A stretch of DNA of 64,000 nucleotides from Symbiodinium natans (lineage: Eukaryota; Sar; Dinophyceae; Suessiales; Symbiodiniaceae). The stretch's first letter is position 1. The number at the start of each line of letters is the position of its first letter. Location: the NCBI GenBank assembly GCA_905221605.1, contig CAJNDS010002147.1:147501-211500 (forward strand). Reading direction: 5' to 3'. Shown here piece after piece: positions 1 to 10,387 of this stretch. Position numbers and translations under genes: made by a program. The notes under the pieces are model-generated. The model made no database searches and was not told the DNA's origin. It saw nothing but the letters and a program-made list of their open reading frames with translations.

Positions 1-249
1 TTTAGATCCTTTTTAAGAAGAAACTTTCGGAAACCTTTCAAGAAACTCTTACTTGAGATTTGGGGCATTGACCCCCAACAGGCGAGACTCTGCGCTCCGC
101 ATGGCAAAGATACGGTTTAGCAGCTTAGATCGCTTAACAAGGCCTTGCAAGACCAAAGTAAGAACTGTACACAAAGAGCAATGCAGCAGTTGTGGAAAGA
201 ACACACACATAAAGCGACTGACTTGTTGGCTAGCAGCTTTAAATTTTGA

Positions 250-462
250 AAGACATCAGAGACTGTTTCTGGATTTGAACCCAGGTGGTTGAAACCTCTG
301 CGGGCTGCCTGTGATCACCGATCTGTGCTTTATCTTGGAGCAGCAGCTTCACATCAGCACAAGGTGCTTATCTTGGCCTACGTCGACGATATCTGCAGCT
401 TGGATCAGGTGAGACACAAGATGATAGAACGCCTGCGAGGTGAGCTAAAGCTAAAAGTGTGA
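250..462 (+). pseudogene. Copia-type reverse transcriptase fragment
   Basis: A 70-codon open stretch on + reads through the RT active-site block: hydrophobic residues, then LAYVDDICSLDQ, then a basic helix ending in RGELKLKV and a stop at 460-462. The YVDD tetrad with flanking hydrophobic residues is the signature of Ty1/copia RT, and the spacing to the following helix fits the palm region. An upstream TGA at 247-249 and the downstream stop leave only about a quarter of an RT domain. It lies on the opposite strand to the copia element at 10.4-19.6 kb, so it comes from a separate insertion. Copia rather than another RT class is inferred from the motif alone. Confidence 0.5.
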
Positions 463-1014
463 AAAGCAGAGCTTCAGCGCAGACTGCTTTTTCCGTTCGC
501 ACTTGAGCCAAACACGTCAGTGTTCAGCTGCACTGTCTTTGGTCAGCAAAGGTGCTCTCTCCAAGAGCAAAGGCTTCAAGTCTTCAAACGACATCTCAAC
601 TTTGTTTAGACAAAGGAGAAGGCAAAAGTAACATGCAAAACATCTTGGTTACTGCTTCAGGACTTCAGGTCTGTTGCAAAACATACAGCATGCTCTCAGA
701 ATGCCTCAGTCGAGTGTCAAACGGTCACGACACGGTACGAACGACGGGGCAAAGCACACGGAGTGAGTAACGGCCAAAGTCTGTTCCTCAGAGCTTTGCT
801 TCAGCACTTCCAGATGACTCTCAGGTCAACTCCCGAGAGCTAAAAGCCTCTCTGTGCTTCCCAAAACTCATCATCGGACTTGCAAACCAAAACATGTCAA
901 GTCAAAGCACCTTCATGTCATGCAAACATGCTCACGCCAAAACAAAACATGTTCTTGCCATGTCACAGCACTCATGTTCTACACATGTACCTGCAAGCAA
1001 CTAGGCAAACAGAG
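463..1014. other. No gene recognised; ACATG-rich sequence
   Basis: No convincing coding frame. From about 850 to 1000 the sequence is AC-rich with repeated ACATG/CATGT words, similar in style to 14.6-14.7 and 16.9-17.3 kb inside the copia element. An 11-base match to the DinoSL 3' end lies on - at 502-512. Confidence 0.4.
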
Positions 1015-1110
1015 AAATGTCATATTTTCTTCTCGAAGCGCGCAGCGCGGCCGCCGAAACGGCAGTACCTAAGAAACCCGGGTGGCTACCTTGAGCCAGA
1101 CCTGGGGGAA
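1015..1110 (-). other. Conserved hairpin-rich LINE 3' end
   Basis: On -, the last 100 bases hold three adjacent short hairpins: TGGCTCAAGGTAGCCA, GCCGTTTCGGC, and a GCGC-rich stem, then GAAAATATGACATTT at the end. The same three are present at 7510-7600. LINE reverse transcriptases of several clades recognise a 3' stem-loop of their own RNA, so this is a plausible RT binding site. Its function is inferred. Confidence 0.5.
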
Positions 1111-1934
1111 AAGGGCTTTGACACCTACAGCCTACACACCCACAGTCGTTGTGACTAGGCGTGCTTGCCTACTGGCACTGATTACCCGGGCGCTTTCCAG
1201 GCTGGCGCTGAGCCCAAACTCCCACAGGAAAACTGAGGTGAGAAAAGAAAGCCTTTGGTTACTACAGGCTACAGGACCTATGCCATCACATGGAGGGACT
1301 CACAATGGTCAACCCCCAGCGTTTCCTTTTCACTTGGAAATGCACTATACAAGGCTCGGCTTCCTGCGTTGCTGCCCCGCCCCAATGCATTGGTAGGGAG
1401 GAGAACCCCCAAAACCTGGGGCGGAGGGCCTTCAGCTCACCTTTTCTAGGCTGGGCGTTGACTGGCGAGACAGGGTCTTGTCCCCTCAATTTGTGGTTAA
1501 GCGCGGGGACCACGCACTCCCCCCAATTTTAGGCGCAGGGAGCGACGCTTTCCCATCAACTAGAGGCGCTGGGAACGACGCCCCAAAACCCTGCTGCAAC
1601 GAGGTGGCCCCTGCGTTCTCACTCTTACTAACAAGGGCCAGAGCACCCATGCCGCAGCAGCTCTGGGTACTCGGCTACCTCTACCAACCAAAACCCACCC
1701 CATTGACGGGCAGTGGAGTGGTCGACTGCCCTGGCGTTCCACTACAGGCAGCAGAGTGGCCACAACGGCCCCCTGTCTGCCAGCGTACCTCCAAAAGGGA
1801 GGGAAAACCACCCCAATGACGGGGAATGGAGTGGATGTACTGCCCTCGCGTGCTTGCCACGGGCAGCAGAGTGGCCACCAAGGCCACCTGTTGGCCAGAC
1901 TTACCTCCAGCCGGGGAGGAAAAGCCAGCGTCCA

Positions 1935-2210
1935 GGCCCTGCAATGTACGCTCGACTCGATGTTGAAGATCTTTGGTGCAGGCGGGCCAATTTCAATGAT
2001 TTTGTGCAGAAAGGAAATTTGACCAGAAAAGCCTTGGCGATTTCCTATACCAGCAACGTGATGTTGCTATTTGGCCCTGCAATGCACGCTCGACTCGATG
2101 TCGAAGATCTTTGGTGCTGGCGGGCCAACTTCAATGATTTTGTGCTGAAAAGGAAATTTGACCAGAAAGTCTTGGCGAAATCCTATACCAGCAACATCAT
2201 GTTGCTATTT
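1935..2210. repeat. 138 bp tandem duplication
   Basis: Two units (1935-2072 and 2073-2210), each beginning GGCCCTGCAATG and ending GTTGCTATTT, differing at scattered positions. Sits at the 5' side of the LINE 3' region on -. Confidence 0.85.
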
Positions 2211-2754
2211 GGGGCTCAGCGCGTATCCTAAACCCCAAAATAACAGAAACGACTTGTTTGGCAGTAAACGGACCCCTAAACCCTCCCCCTAAGGAGCCTC
2301 AACCACACAGGATGGTCCCCACGCTTGCCACCAAACTTGCCAGCGCCAAGCATGCATGCAATCCTAAACCCAAGAGACAACCAAAAGTGACCATTGGCGA
2401 AGACCTTGCCCCCATCTGCTCTCCTGCCAGTGGGCGGCATGATCTCAGGAATGCAGCGGCATGCATGACTGCAAGCAGTGCAAAGTGGCAAAGGAAAACA
2501 AAGCAAAACTTTGGGGAAAAAGCAGTTAGTTTAGGGGCACCAAGCGCTGGTGCTTATTCAAACTCAAGCTTTCCTGGAGGTGAGCCCCCCCGAGAGATTG
2601 CCACCCGCTCCGGAACTTGCGTCCCGCCGGCTGGGACTGGCCTAGGATGCAATGCACCCTTGCAACGGAGGCGAACCCCCGACGGTGAGCAGCGGTTCCT
2701 GACCGTGGAGACAAAAGGGAGGCGAACACCCTAAGCTCAGCCATGGCACAAGTT

Positions 2755-2882
2755 GGACAAGCTGGGATTGGACCAAGGGCCTGTTCCCCCACGCAGATTT
2801 GGGCCCCGAGGCTCGTTGACAGCTACCAACTCCCTACCAAAGGCACCCCACCGGGGTTGAGCCGAAAGCTTGAGCCAAAATG
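2755..2882 (-). other. Second, diverged LINE 5' end inside ORF2 tail
   Basis: This stretch aligns with the 5' UTR of copy B at 7390-7513. Both contain, on -, the DinoSL-like end, a CGGCTCA word, CCCCGGTGGGGT and GGGGGAACAGG in the same order. The last 45-50 codons of the ORF2 frame therefore run through sequence that is 5' UTR elsewhere, so the natural ORF2 C-terminus is probably lost here. Confidence 0.6.
2869..2882 (-). other. Relict dinoflagellate spliced leader
   Basis: On - reads CATTTTGGCTCAAG, identical to the last 14 bases of the 22-nt DinoSL that is trans-spliced to dinoflagellate nuclear mRNAs. A partly matching CGGCTCA word follows at once, as expected from a second, older leader remnant. 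Relict leaders in the genome mark sequences that passed through a trans-spliced mRNA and were reverse transcribed. Confidence 0.75.
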
Positions 2883-5800
2883 CAGCAAGCAAACTTCTGA
2901 ACCATTTGCGCCGTTTAGGCGCTACCCCAACCCCTTCATGCCCATACAAGGCGGAGGAACGGATGGAGCCGTTGAAGAGTCTAACCCGGATGCTAGTGCT
3001 TTTGACTTGCAGCTTGGTCAATTTCCTGGCACGTTGCCCCCCTTTAGCGTGTCTGCCTTTGGCCACTGTGATTCGCCTCCGCTGTCCCGCGGCATAATCC
3101 AGACCAAGGTCTTTGCCTAAGGTTTTGATGGGGGGTTCATGTTCTCCGATCAAGGATTGCAGTTCTTTGGCAGAAGCCTTGTTTGAGCAAATGAAAGTCG
3201 TTTTAGTGGTGCTGACCATCAGGCCCTGATTCTCGAGGTCAGCTTTTAGCTCCCTGTAGCACTTGATGGCCTGAGCAGCGACTGTCGGCGCATGAGAATC
3301 GACAAAATCTGCTGAGCAGTCGTCAACCCACAAATCGATGTGGTGTACAGGGGAAGCAGAGTGCATCTTCGAGATCGGATCATGGAGCACCACTCTGGAA
3401 AGAGCAGGGGCAAGCGGGCAACCTGCTATGAGACCTCTGGCCGCTCGGATGGGGCGAGATAGACTCCCCTGCGCTTCTATGTATCGGCTGCCTGAGTAAA
3501 GGCTTAACGCTCTCTCAAGTAGAAGCGGGGGAAAGGAGTGTCTGACACCCTGGGCGAGGAGCTGCCAATGAGGGACAGTCTCATAGAAGGATGTTAGATC
3601 TAGGAGAAGTGTAATGGTGTGACGCTTCTCTCTTTTGTTAGTTTCAGCCCTGATTAGGCGGCGGAGGGCTGTGTCGAGGGAGCTGTTCCCTGCCTTAGCC
3701 TGATTCCAGGGGGAGGTAGGGTTGTAACTGTTCTCCCACTCTGTGATAAGATGCCATCTCGCCTTGCAAAATATCCTGCGCAGGACATGGGTTAACCCAA
3801 TGGGCCTTTCGGATGTTTCATTTTTGGGGAGCATGGCATACTGTGTGATATCACAGTGCTGCGGAAACTGGGCTTCAACTTCCCATTGCCGGACCATGCT
3901 GGCCAATTCAAGAATGGCTTCATGAGGTAATGCTCTGAGCATTTCATAGCACCACCCATCTGGGCCGGGGGCTTTGTTTGGGACCTTTTTTAGGAGGGAA
4001 CTCCATTCCTCCGCCGAAATGGGCGGGAGGTTGGCTGCTTGTTGCCTTGCTTTGTTCTGCAGGGCCAAGCGAGGGTCACTGCCGTGAGTGCCGCTCAACC
4101 CACTTGGGGCCCACATGTCAGCCCACCATGCCCTTCTGGCGTGAGGCTTAACCTCCACCGCAAGGTCCGCAAATGGGCGAGTAGTGAGATTTTCCTCAGT
4201 TTTGAGTGCCCGGTAAAGGTGGCGCAGGTGGTTTTTCCCATCCCCCTGGAGCCATGCCTCGTAATTTTTGGCCTGTTCCTGATGTGCTTTCTTGAGGTGA
4301 AGTTTGCGTTGTGTTTCGATGATTTGTTTGACCTCTTTGGCCTTGGCCCCTTCTTTTCCAAAATGCTCTTGGACGAGACTAACCGCCGTCTGGCACCTGA
4401 ATGCATCGCATTCCTCCCATTTGAAAAGGAGTTGGGAGAGGTGGGACTGGACCACCTGCTGAAGCTTGGGGCTCAGACCAATGCGGAGACCTTGCCGGTG
4501 CCAGACCGCAAGTCTACCCCAGAATTTGGACTTCCCACCAACCCAGACGTAACCCGTAGGTTTGGGCGGGGCTAGTGGTCCAACATGAGTGTCAACATGG
4601 CATCCCCTGCCTCTGATGTCAGAGGGATAGAGGCTCGCCTCAACACGCTGAGTGAAACCGGCAAACCCAGCTGTAATGGCGTCATCCGCCCTCGGCTCTA
4701 GGAGGAGGCTGGGACAGACCATGGTAAAATGACCTTGGAATGGTGCCTGCTCATCGTCAACAGGTCTTCGGAAGGGCCTGGCCTGCAAGGTACAGGCCCG
4801 GAAAACCCCTACATTCAGTGTGTAACGAATGGCGCAATGGGGCCTGAAGGGAACGTCCCAATCTGCTTTGATTTCAAGCCCATTTGAGACGGTGTGGCTA
4901 GCAATGGCAAAGTCGATTTCATTGCCACCCATGATGGTGGGCCCGTTGGTGGCTAGCACTTTCCCACGAAGGAGGGACTCAATCGAGGTTTCGAGTATGT
5001 CCTGTGGTGGGATGTTGAAATCCCCAGCCACAAACCATTCAATGGTAAGGCCTTTAATGAAGGCAAGAAGATCACCTACAATGGTTGGGTTGTGCCCTCC
5101 AGTGAGGCCTACACTGGTTTCAAGGTAGACGGAGATGAAAACAATGTCCCTCTTCCCTGTTCTACCTACCACTGCCACATACCCTTTACCTTCGACACCA
5201 AAGGATCTCAAGAATCGGAAATTGCGATCTTTTTCAACCGCGATCATGACGCCTCCAGAGTTTTTTCCCCCCTCAGTTGGGTGGGCCGGTAGGGTCCAGG
5301 CAGCGTACCCGGCCTGGTCCAACTGATGGATGGCAAGATTCTGTTCTTTGGATGTGAGGTGGGTTTCTTGGAGACACACCCCCTGTGGTCGCCTATCTAG
5401 GAGCCACGTCTTGATCTCAGCTCTCCATCGTGTGACGTTGGCAACTATGATTTCAAATTTTGCTGGTTCGTCGTTGGGCTGCCTTTTTGCATCTGCAATT
5501 GCCTCCAAACAAACACTGGGTTCGTTTCTGTGGGTGGCAAGTTGATGTAATGCATGGTGGGCCGCCCATTCTTCAAGAGAACCCTGGCGGACCGGCATTC
5601 TGTCCACCAGTTCCACCAACTCCTCCTCACATGCAGCAAGAGACTGATCTTTGGCCTTGAGGAGGAGGGAGGTGAATTCATCATGGGGATTTTCATCTTC
5701 CGCCAGGGCTGAAAACCGGTTGAAGAGATTAACTGGGGAAGTACCACTCAGGTGAGATAGTGTTTGTAAAAACCCCCCTAGAAAAGGGGGAAGGGTCAAA

Positions 5801-6061
5801 ATCGTCCTCCGTCCCTGGCTTGGATGGTGTGGTCAAAACAGCCTGGGACTCGGGAGTGCCTGAAAGGCTGGCGGAGGGCCCACGGGTGCTAGCCTTCTCA
5901 ACGTCTTTGGACCGAGAGGGCTGGCCCCTAGCCTTCCACTTCTTTTTATACACAGTGACAAAACCTTGTTCGTCTTCCGAACCTCCTGGCCCCAGGTCGG
6001 GCTCCTGGTGAGGCCAATAGCCCATTATTAAACCCCACGCGGCGCCCTCCCGGCCGGGTTC

Positions 6062-7233
6062 CTAACTCCTGGTTTTGGGCGAGCGGCTGCGCTCCCCTTT
6101 TTCCATGCCCCCCTCTTTGACGGAGGTGGGCTGGGAGGCGCTTTGGGTGGCCAGCTTGCGTCGTTTGTGCTCCAGCTGCACTTCAAGCTCTTCTCTTCTT
6201 TGTTCAAGGTCCTCGATTTCCATGTTGGGGCACCCTTGCTCAATGGCCACTTTGAGATCTATTGGCTGTGAGGGGCCAGGCCACTGTCCAGTGATTACCA
6301 TGTTCTTCTGGTCTGGGGTCAAGTTCACCCCAATAGCCTCCAACTGGGCAGCAATGGCCTGACCCCCTATACCTGGAGGACTTCCCCCAAGTCCAGGTGG
6401 GAAACCGGCATGGGCCAGCAATTGCTCCGCAGCCTTCTGCCTTCGCTGGAGCTTGTGCTGGGCCTGGGCATCCCGCACCTTTTTGAGTTGGGCTTCATCG
6501 AGGGAAAGGCCAATGCTTCCAAGCACCTCGGACAGATTAAAGTCCTCATCCTCTTCTTGAACGGGCGCTTGGAGTACCTTGTCCCGGAAGGTCTTGGCAA
6601 GGGTTTCCATATTTTCCTCAGCCGCCTTCAGCTCTTGCATCAAATTTTGCATTTCAACATACAACGCCTTGAGGGCGGCTTTCGATTCGTCAATCTTGGC
6701 TTGGAGACGAATTTTGCGGTGGCCTAGGGAACGCAACTTGGTGGATGCCCCTTTTAGCTCGTTCGTGGCTGTTTTGGCGGCCTCTTCTGGCGGAACATCA
6801 GGAACCTTGTTCCTGTTGTGCAGCGCTGTCTGGACGTCCGCTGGCAGATCCCCAATATGGGCCTGCAATAGGTCCAGAAGGGCCACCTCATCAGACGACT
6901 TGTCCTCCACCGGAGCCCTGAAACCGGCCTTGGAGAGTTCAACACGGGCAGCTTCGGGAATTTGTTCCCATACCCCTTCCAAGGCCTTGTAGACCTTAGG
7001 GGTTCGAGGCGGCTTGGGCGACGGCGGGTTGGGCGAGCCCCCATTGCCTCCCCATTCTGGGCTTTGGGCTTGGGGGTTTTGGGGTTCCTCCAGGTGACCG
7101 ATTCCCACACTGTAGGACGCCTCCCCTTGGTGGGCCAGGTCTTGGCACACTTCTTGCATTTGAGGTCCTGCTTGATTAGATCTGTGTAGATCCAATTTCC
7201 GCAGCCCTTGCAGACGGTGTATTCCCGACCCAT
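6062..7233 (-). pseudogene. LINE ORF1: zinc ribbon plus coiled coil
   Basis: ATG at 7233-7231 opens a frame with a four-cysteine zinc ribbon (CKGC, 14 residues, CKKC) and a basic stretch. The frame then has to shift between about 7140 and 7030 to continue into a proline-rich linker and an acidic, lysine-rich helical region (about 6750-6400) with heptad-like leucines, ending at 6062 in a basic SRSPKTRS tail. This layout resembles LINE ORF1 proteins, which bind element RNA and form multimers by coiled coils. It is immediately upstream of ORF2 and on the same strand. The shift may be a mutation or a sequencing error. Confidence 0.65.
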
Positions 7234-7500
7234 TGTGAGATTCAGAACCCTTTCTCGTTTAGGTTGGATGAGGATCCTGAGGCCGTGTTGACCACCCTTT
7301 CTCCCCCGATGACGGTGGGAGGGTGTGTTGGTCAACCCCCGACAGGAGCGAACCCCTTTACGGTGGGTAAGGTGTGCTATGGCACTACAAAGAGACTGGG
7401 ATTCAAGATGGAGCCTGTTCCCCCACACAAGGTTTGGGCCTCAGGGCTTGTTTCACAGCCGCTTTCCTACCACAACACCCCACCGGGGTCTGAGCCGAAA

Positions 7501-7513
7501 CTTGAGCCAAATG
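7501..7513 (-). other. Relict spliced leader at the LINE 5' end
   Basis: On - reads CATTTGGCTCAAG, the DinoSL 3' end with one T fewer, again followed by a second CGGCTCA-type remnant. It lies exactly at the join between the 3' end of copy A and the 5' UTR of copy B. The CATTT is shared by both sides, which suggests the join used microhomology. Confidence 0.65.
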
Positions 7514-8767
7514 TCATATTTTCTTCTCAGAGCGCGAAGCGCGGCCGCCGAAACGGCAATCCTAAGAAACCCGGGTGGCTACCTTGAGCCAGGCCTGGGG
7601 GAAAAGGGTTTTGACACCTACAGCCTACACACCCACAGTCGTTGTGACTAGGCGTGCTTGCCTACGGCACTGCTTACCCGGGCGCTTTCCAGGCCGGTGC
7701 TGAGCCCAAAATCCCACAGGAAAAATGAGGTGAGAAAAGAAAGCCTTGGTCACTACAGGCTACAGGACCTATGCCATCACATGGAGGGACTCTGAATGGT
7801 CAACCCCCAGCGTCTTCTTCAACTTGGAACTGCACTATACAGGGCTAGGCCTCCTGTGTTGCTGTCCCGCCCCAATGCACTTGGCAGGGAGGAGAACCCC
7901 CAAGGCCTGGGGGCGGGGGGCCTTCAGCTCACCTTCTCTGGGCTGGACGTTAACTGGCGCAGCAGGGTTTTGTCCCCTCAATTTGTAGTTAAGCGCGGGG
8001 ACCACGCACTCCCCCCAATTTTAGGCACAGGGAGCGACGCTTTCCCATCGACTATGGAGGCGCTGGGAACGACGCCCCAAAATCCTGCTGCAACGAGGTG
8101 GCCCCTGCGTTCTCGCTCTTACTAACAGGGGCCAGAGCACCCATGCCGCAGCAGCTCTGGGCACTCGGCTACCTCTACCAACCAAAATCCACCCCATTGA
8201 CGGGCAGCGGAGTGGCGCACTGCCCTTGCATTCTTAAACACAGGCAGCAGAGTGGCCATAAAGGCCCCCTGTCTGCCAAAATTACCTCCAAACGGGGAGG
8301 GAAAACCACCCCAAAGACGGGGAAAGGAGTGGAAGCACTGCCCTCGCGTGCATGCCACGGGCAGCAGAGTGGCCATCAAGGCCACATGTTGGCCAAACTT
8401 ACCTCCAGCGGGGAGGAATAGCCAGCGTCCAGGCCCTGCAATGTACGTTCGACTCGATGTTGAAGATCTTTGGTGCGGGCGGGCCAAATTCAATGATTTT
8501 GTGCAGAAAAGGAAATTTGACCAAAAAAACCTTGGCGATTTCCTATACCAGCAACGTAATGTTGCTATTTGGCCCTGCAATGCACGCTCGACTCGATGTC
8601 GAAGATCTTTGATGCTGGCGGGCCAACTTCAATGATTTTGTGCAGAAAAGGAAATCTGGCCAAAAATCTTGGCGAATTCCTATACCAGCAACATCATGTT
8701 GCTATTTGGGGCTCAGCGTGTCATCCTAAACCCCAAAATAGCAGGAACGACTTGTTTGGCAGTAAAA
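7510..8767 (-). repeat. Direct repeat, LINE 3' region, proximal copy
   Basis: Second copy of the 1.26 kb repeat. Its 3' end (7510 on -) abuts the relict DinoSL and 5' UTR of the next element copy, forming the head-to-tail junction. Confidence 0.85.
8432..8707. repeat. 139 bp tandem duplication (second location)
   Basis: The same tandem pair as at 1935-2210 (units start at 8432 and 8571), so the duplication predates the copying of the 1.26 kb repeat. Confidence 0.85.
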
Positions 8768-9370
8768 GGACAGAAAACGGTGCCTGGACTGTAATGAATG
8801 GGTCTGCGCGAAGACAGAGAAGCGCGCACTGCAAAGCTCTCAAAGGTGACCTTAAACCCAACCAACCACCCTGGGCAACTGCAAGATCCAAACCTAGGTG
8901 ACTGCGCGTCAAGGCCGGTGCTAAGCCCTCAAACTAAGCGCGAGGGCAAACGCACCCCTACACACGCGCAGGTGTCGACGCTCCCCTCAACAAGCGCGGG
9001 AACCACGCCGCACCAGCCATGAAACACACCCACTGTTGCCTTGGCTTGCAGCACAGGCAGGACCCACGGTCTGGACACTCCTGGGTACCTGCATGCCCGA
9101 AACTATAAAACAACAAGTAAGAGGAGGATCCCACACTTGGTTCTGCCAACGCCAAGCGATAGGGAGGCAAGAGCCCGTAGCAACTCCTGCACTTGTTCCA
9201 AAACCCTGCACAGGTGGCAGGGCTGGCCCCCCAACTCAAGGACGTAACTGCATGGCCCTTTAGTGGAGGACCTGGGCGCTGAGGAAGATCCTCCCAGAGG
9301 CTGGAGAGACGAGTGCTTCCTGCGTGTCCAGAGCGCATAGCGCCTGAGTTGATGCACAAAATTTCAGTAA
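8768..9370. other. No gene recognised
   Basis: Overlapping short frames on both strands, none with a recognisable domain. Sequence to the right of the LINE cluster; no terminal repeat or target duplication seen. Confidence 0.4.
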
Positions 9371-10150
9371 TTATGGTACTGGTATAGCCAGAGGTGGCAG
9401 CACACTTGTGGCCCACACATAGGTAACCTCAACAACAGCCACGAGGGCTGTCAGGACCATGAACATGTGCAAGACCTGGAGGTTGGTAGGCTGGTCTGGC
9501 AGCAGCGTGAGACGCTCAACCTCCAAAACCTCAATTTCCAAGGTCTTGAAGTCTCGGATGGTGAGTTGTCCCGTCCCCACCATCCTGGTTTGAGTGGCAC
9601 ATAAACCTGGGAGCCGTTGCCCAATTGCTTGTTCAAGCCCATGGTGGCTTGGCTCTGCTTTGAGAGCAATCTTCCACACCTTGCCGTCTGAGGTGGGCGA
9701 GGTGTACACTGCTCGCGTTCCCCCTATGCCCAGGAGGTTGGAGCCCTTGAAGGTTGGGAAACAATCCAACCACAAGGTTGGGCCGAGGTTAGACAGCCAA
9801 AAGTCACGGTTGTTGCTGCGGCGAACCCGGTCAACCGTGAGGTGGAGGCTGTCTGCTTGGAGAGGCCAAGGTGGTAGTGGCGCCGCCTCTCCAGACGACT
9901 CTCCGGAGCTCGACTCCTCGGTTGTCTCCTGTTTGACTGGCATTGGGTTGGTGTCTGCCTTTCCCCCCTCGGCAGGTGGGGTTGGGCCTGGCTCAGGTTG
10001 GTGCCTCGGTGGGTCGGGGGAGGCTCTTCGAAGTTCCGTCGAGTGCGAAGACTGCGAGGGGGATTCCGCAGCTGGTGATTCTGCGTCATTCCCTTCTTGG
10101 CGCGGTGTTCGGCTGCGGCTCGAAAATGTCATATTTTCACACCCCCTCAT
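9371..10150 (-). CDS. Unassigned 259-codon ORF, truncated look
   Basis: True ATG at 10150. The first 90 residues are Ser/Pro/Glu-rich and probably disordered. From about residue 110 the composition becomes globular. A glycine-rich turn (LLGIGGTRAVY) followed by KVWKIALKAE loosely resembles the nucleotide loop and lysine strand of a protein kinase, but no catalytic loop or DFG motif follows before the stop, so a kinase call is not justified. The last 40 residues are hydrophobic. The bases GAAAATATGACATTT near its start are identical to the LINE 3' terminus at 1015 and 7510. It could be part of an adjoining mobile element or a broken host gene. Confidence 0.35.
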   Translation of the reverse strand: MRGCENMTFSSRSRTPRQEGNDAESPAAESPSQSSHSTELRRASPDPPRHQPEPGPTPPAEGGKADTNPMPVKQETTEESSSGESSGEAAPLPPWPLQADSLHLTVDRVRRSNNRDFWLSNLGPTLWLDCFPTFKGSNLLGIGGTRAVYTSPTSDGKVWKIALKAEPSHHGLEQAIGQRLPGLCATQTRMVGTGQLTIRDFKTLEIEVLEVERLTLLPDQPTNLQVLHMFMVLTALVAVVEVTYVWATSVLPPLAIPVP

Positions 10151-10387
10151 GCCTATTGCGCGGTCAGTCCTTCTTTCGTCTTTCGAGACTTCTCCTGGCT
10201 TCTTTCACCAGGAAGCGGCCTAAGCCCTGCGGATAGACAACTGTCGCTGCTATGCTAGTAGCACTCGCATGCTCGTGGTTGCCTGGGCAAACACAAGAGG
10301 ATAAAGTCCAGATAAAACTTGAATCCGAACTGACGAACCACCAATGCTTCAGGATACGGTTGCCAGCTTCCTCGAAACAGCACCGGT
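10151..10387. other. Gap between the 259-codon ORF and copia pol
   Basis: No coding frame. A 3' LTR would be expected here for the copia element, but no match to 19.6-20.1 kb could be seen by eye. Confidence 0.35.

Larger units (their letters stand above)
1015..2269 (-). repeat. Direct repeat, LINE 3' region, distal copy
   Basis: Matches 7510-8767 closely along its whole length with small indels. Both start at AAATGTCATATTTTC and end near TTGGCAGTAAA. Non-coding; contains imperfect internal repeats of about 120 bp (around 1690-1910) and the 138 bp tandem pair listed separately. Confidence 0.85.
2737..6025 (-). pseudogene. LINE ORF2: endonuclease and reverse transcriptase
   Basis: Starts at ATG 6025-6023, 36 bases after the ORF1 stop. 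The first 80 or so codons (to about 5770) are in one frame and the rest in another; the break falls in a G-run near 5779. The long part shows an apurinic-type endonuclease domain with QET (near 5365), GDFN (near 5020), an ID pair (near 4910) and RPH (near 4840). The RT domain follows, with PGPDGW (near 3955), the LTSFYETVP block, and active site WVDD (near 3330) where most families have YADD or FADD. No RNase H is seen. Nicking of target DNA and target-primed reverse transcription are known roles of such proteins. The C-terminus runs into a second 5' UTR-like sequence and is probably not native. Confidence 0.85.
1015..8767 (-). mobile_element. Non-LTR retrotransposon cluster, head to tail
   Basis: Read on -, the order is: 3' region of copy A (8767-7510); a relict DinoSL (7513-7501); 5' UTR, ORF1 and ORF2 of copy B (7500-2883); a second relict DinoSL (2882-2869) with a diverged 5' UTR-like stretch; then a 3' region (2269-1015) about as long as that of copy A. 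The endonuclease plus RT content defines a LINE-type element. LINEs have no LTRs, so the 1.26 kb direct repeat is best read as two 3' ends of adjacent copies rather than LTRs. The last copy would then be internally deleted (5' UTR plus 3' UTR). Frame breaks in ORF1 and ORF2 suggest copy B is inactive, unless these are assembly errors. Confidence 0.7.

Noticed and set aside
1068-1100. GGCTCAAGGTAGCC near the LINE 3' end as a head-to-tail spliced-leader remnant
   Set aside because: The word forms a simple hairpin (TGGCT with AGCCA) and lies at the 3' end, where leader remnants are not expected.
1015-8767. The 1.26 kb direct repeats as LTRs of an LTR retrotransposon
   Set aside because: The ORFs between them are endonuclease plus RT of the LINE type with no integrase or protease, and the inner edge of the right copy abuts a leader-marked 5' end. 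Tandem LINE copies explain this better.
9371-10150. Protein kinase
   Set aside because: Only a glycine-rich loop and a lysine strand resemble a kinase; no catalytic or DFG motif follows.
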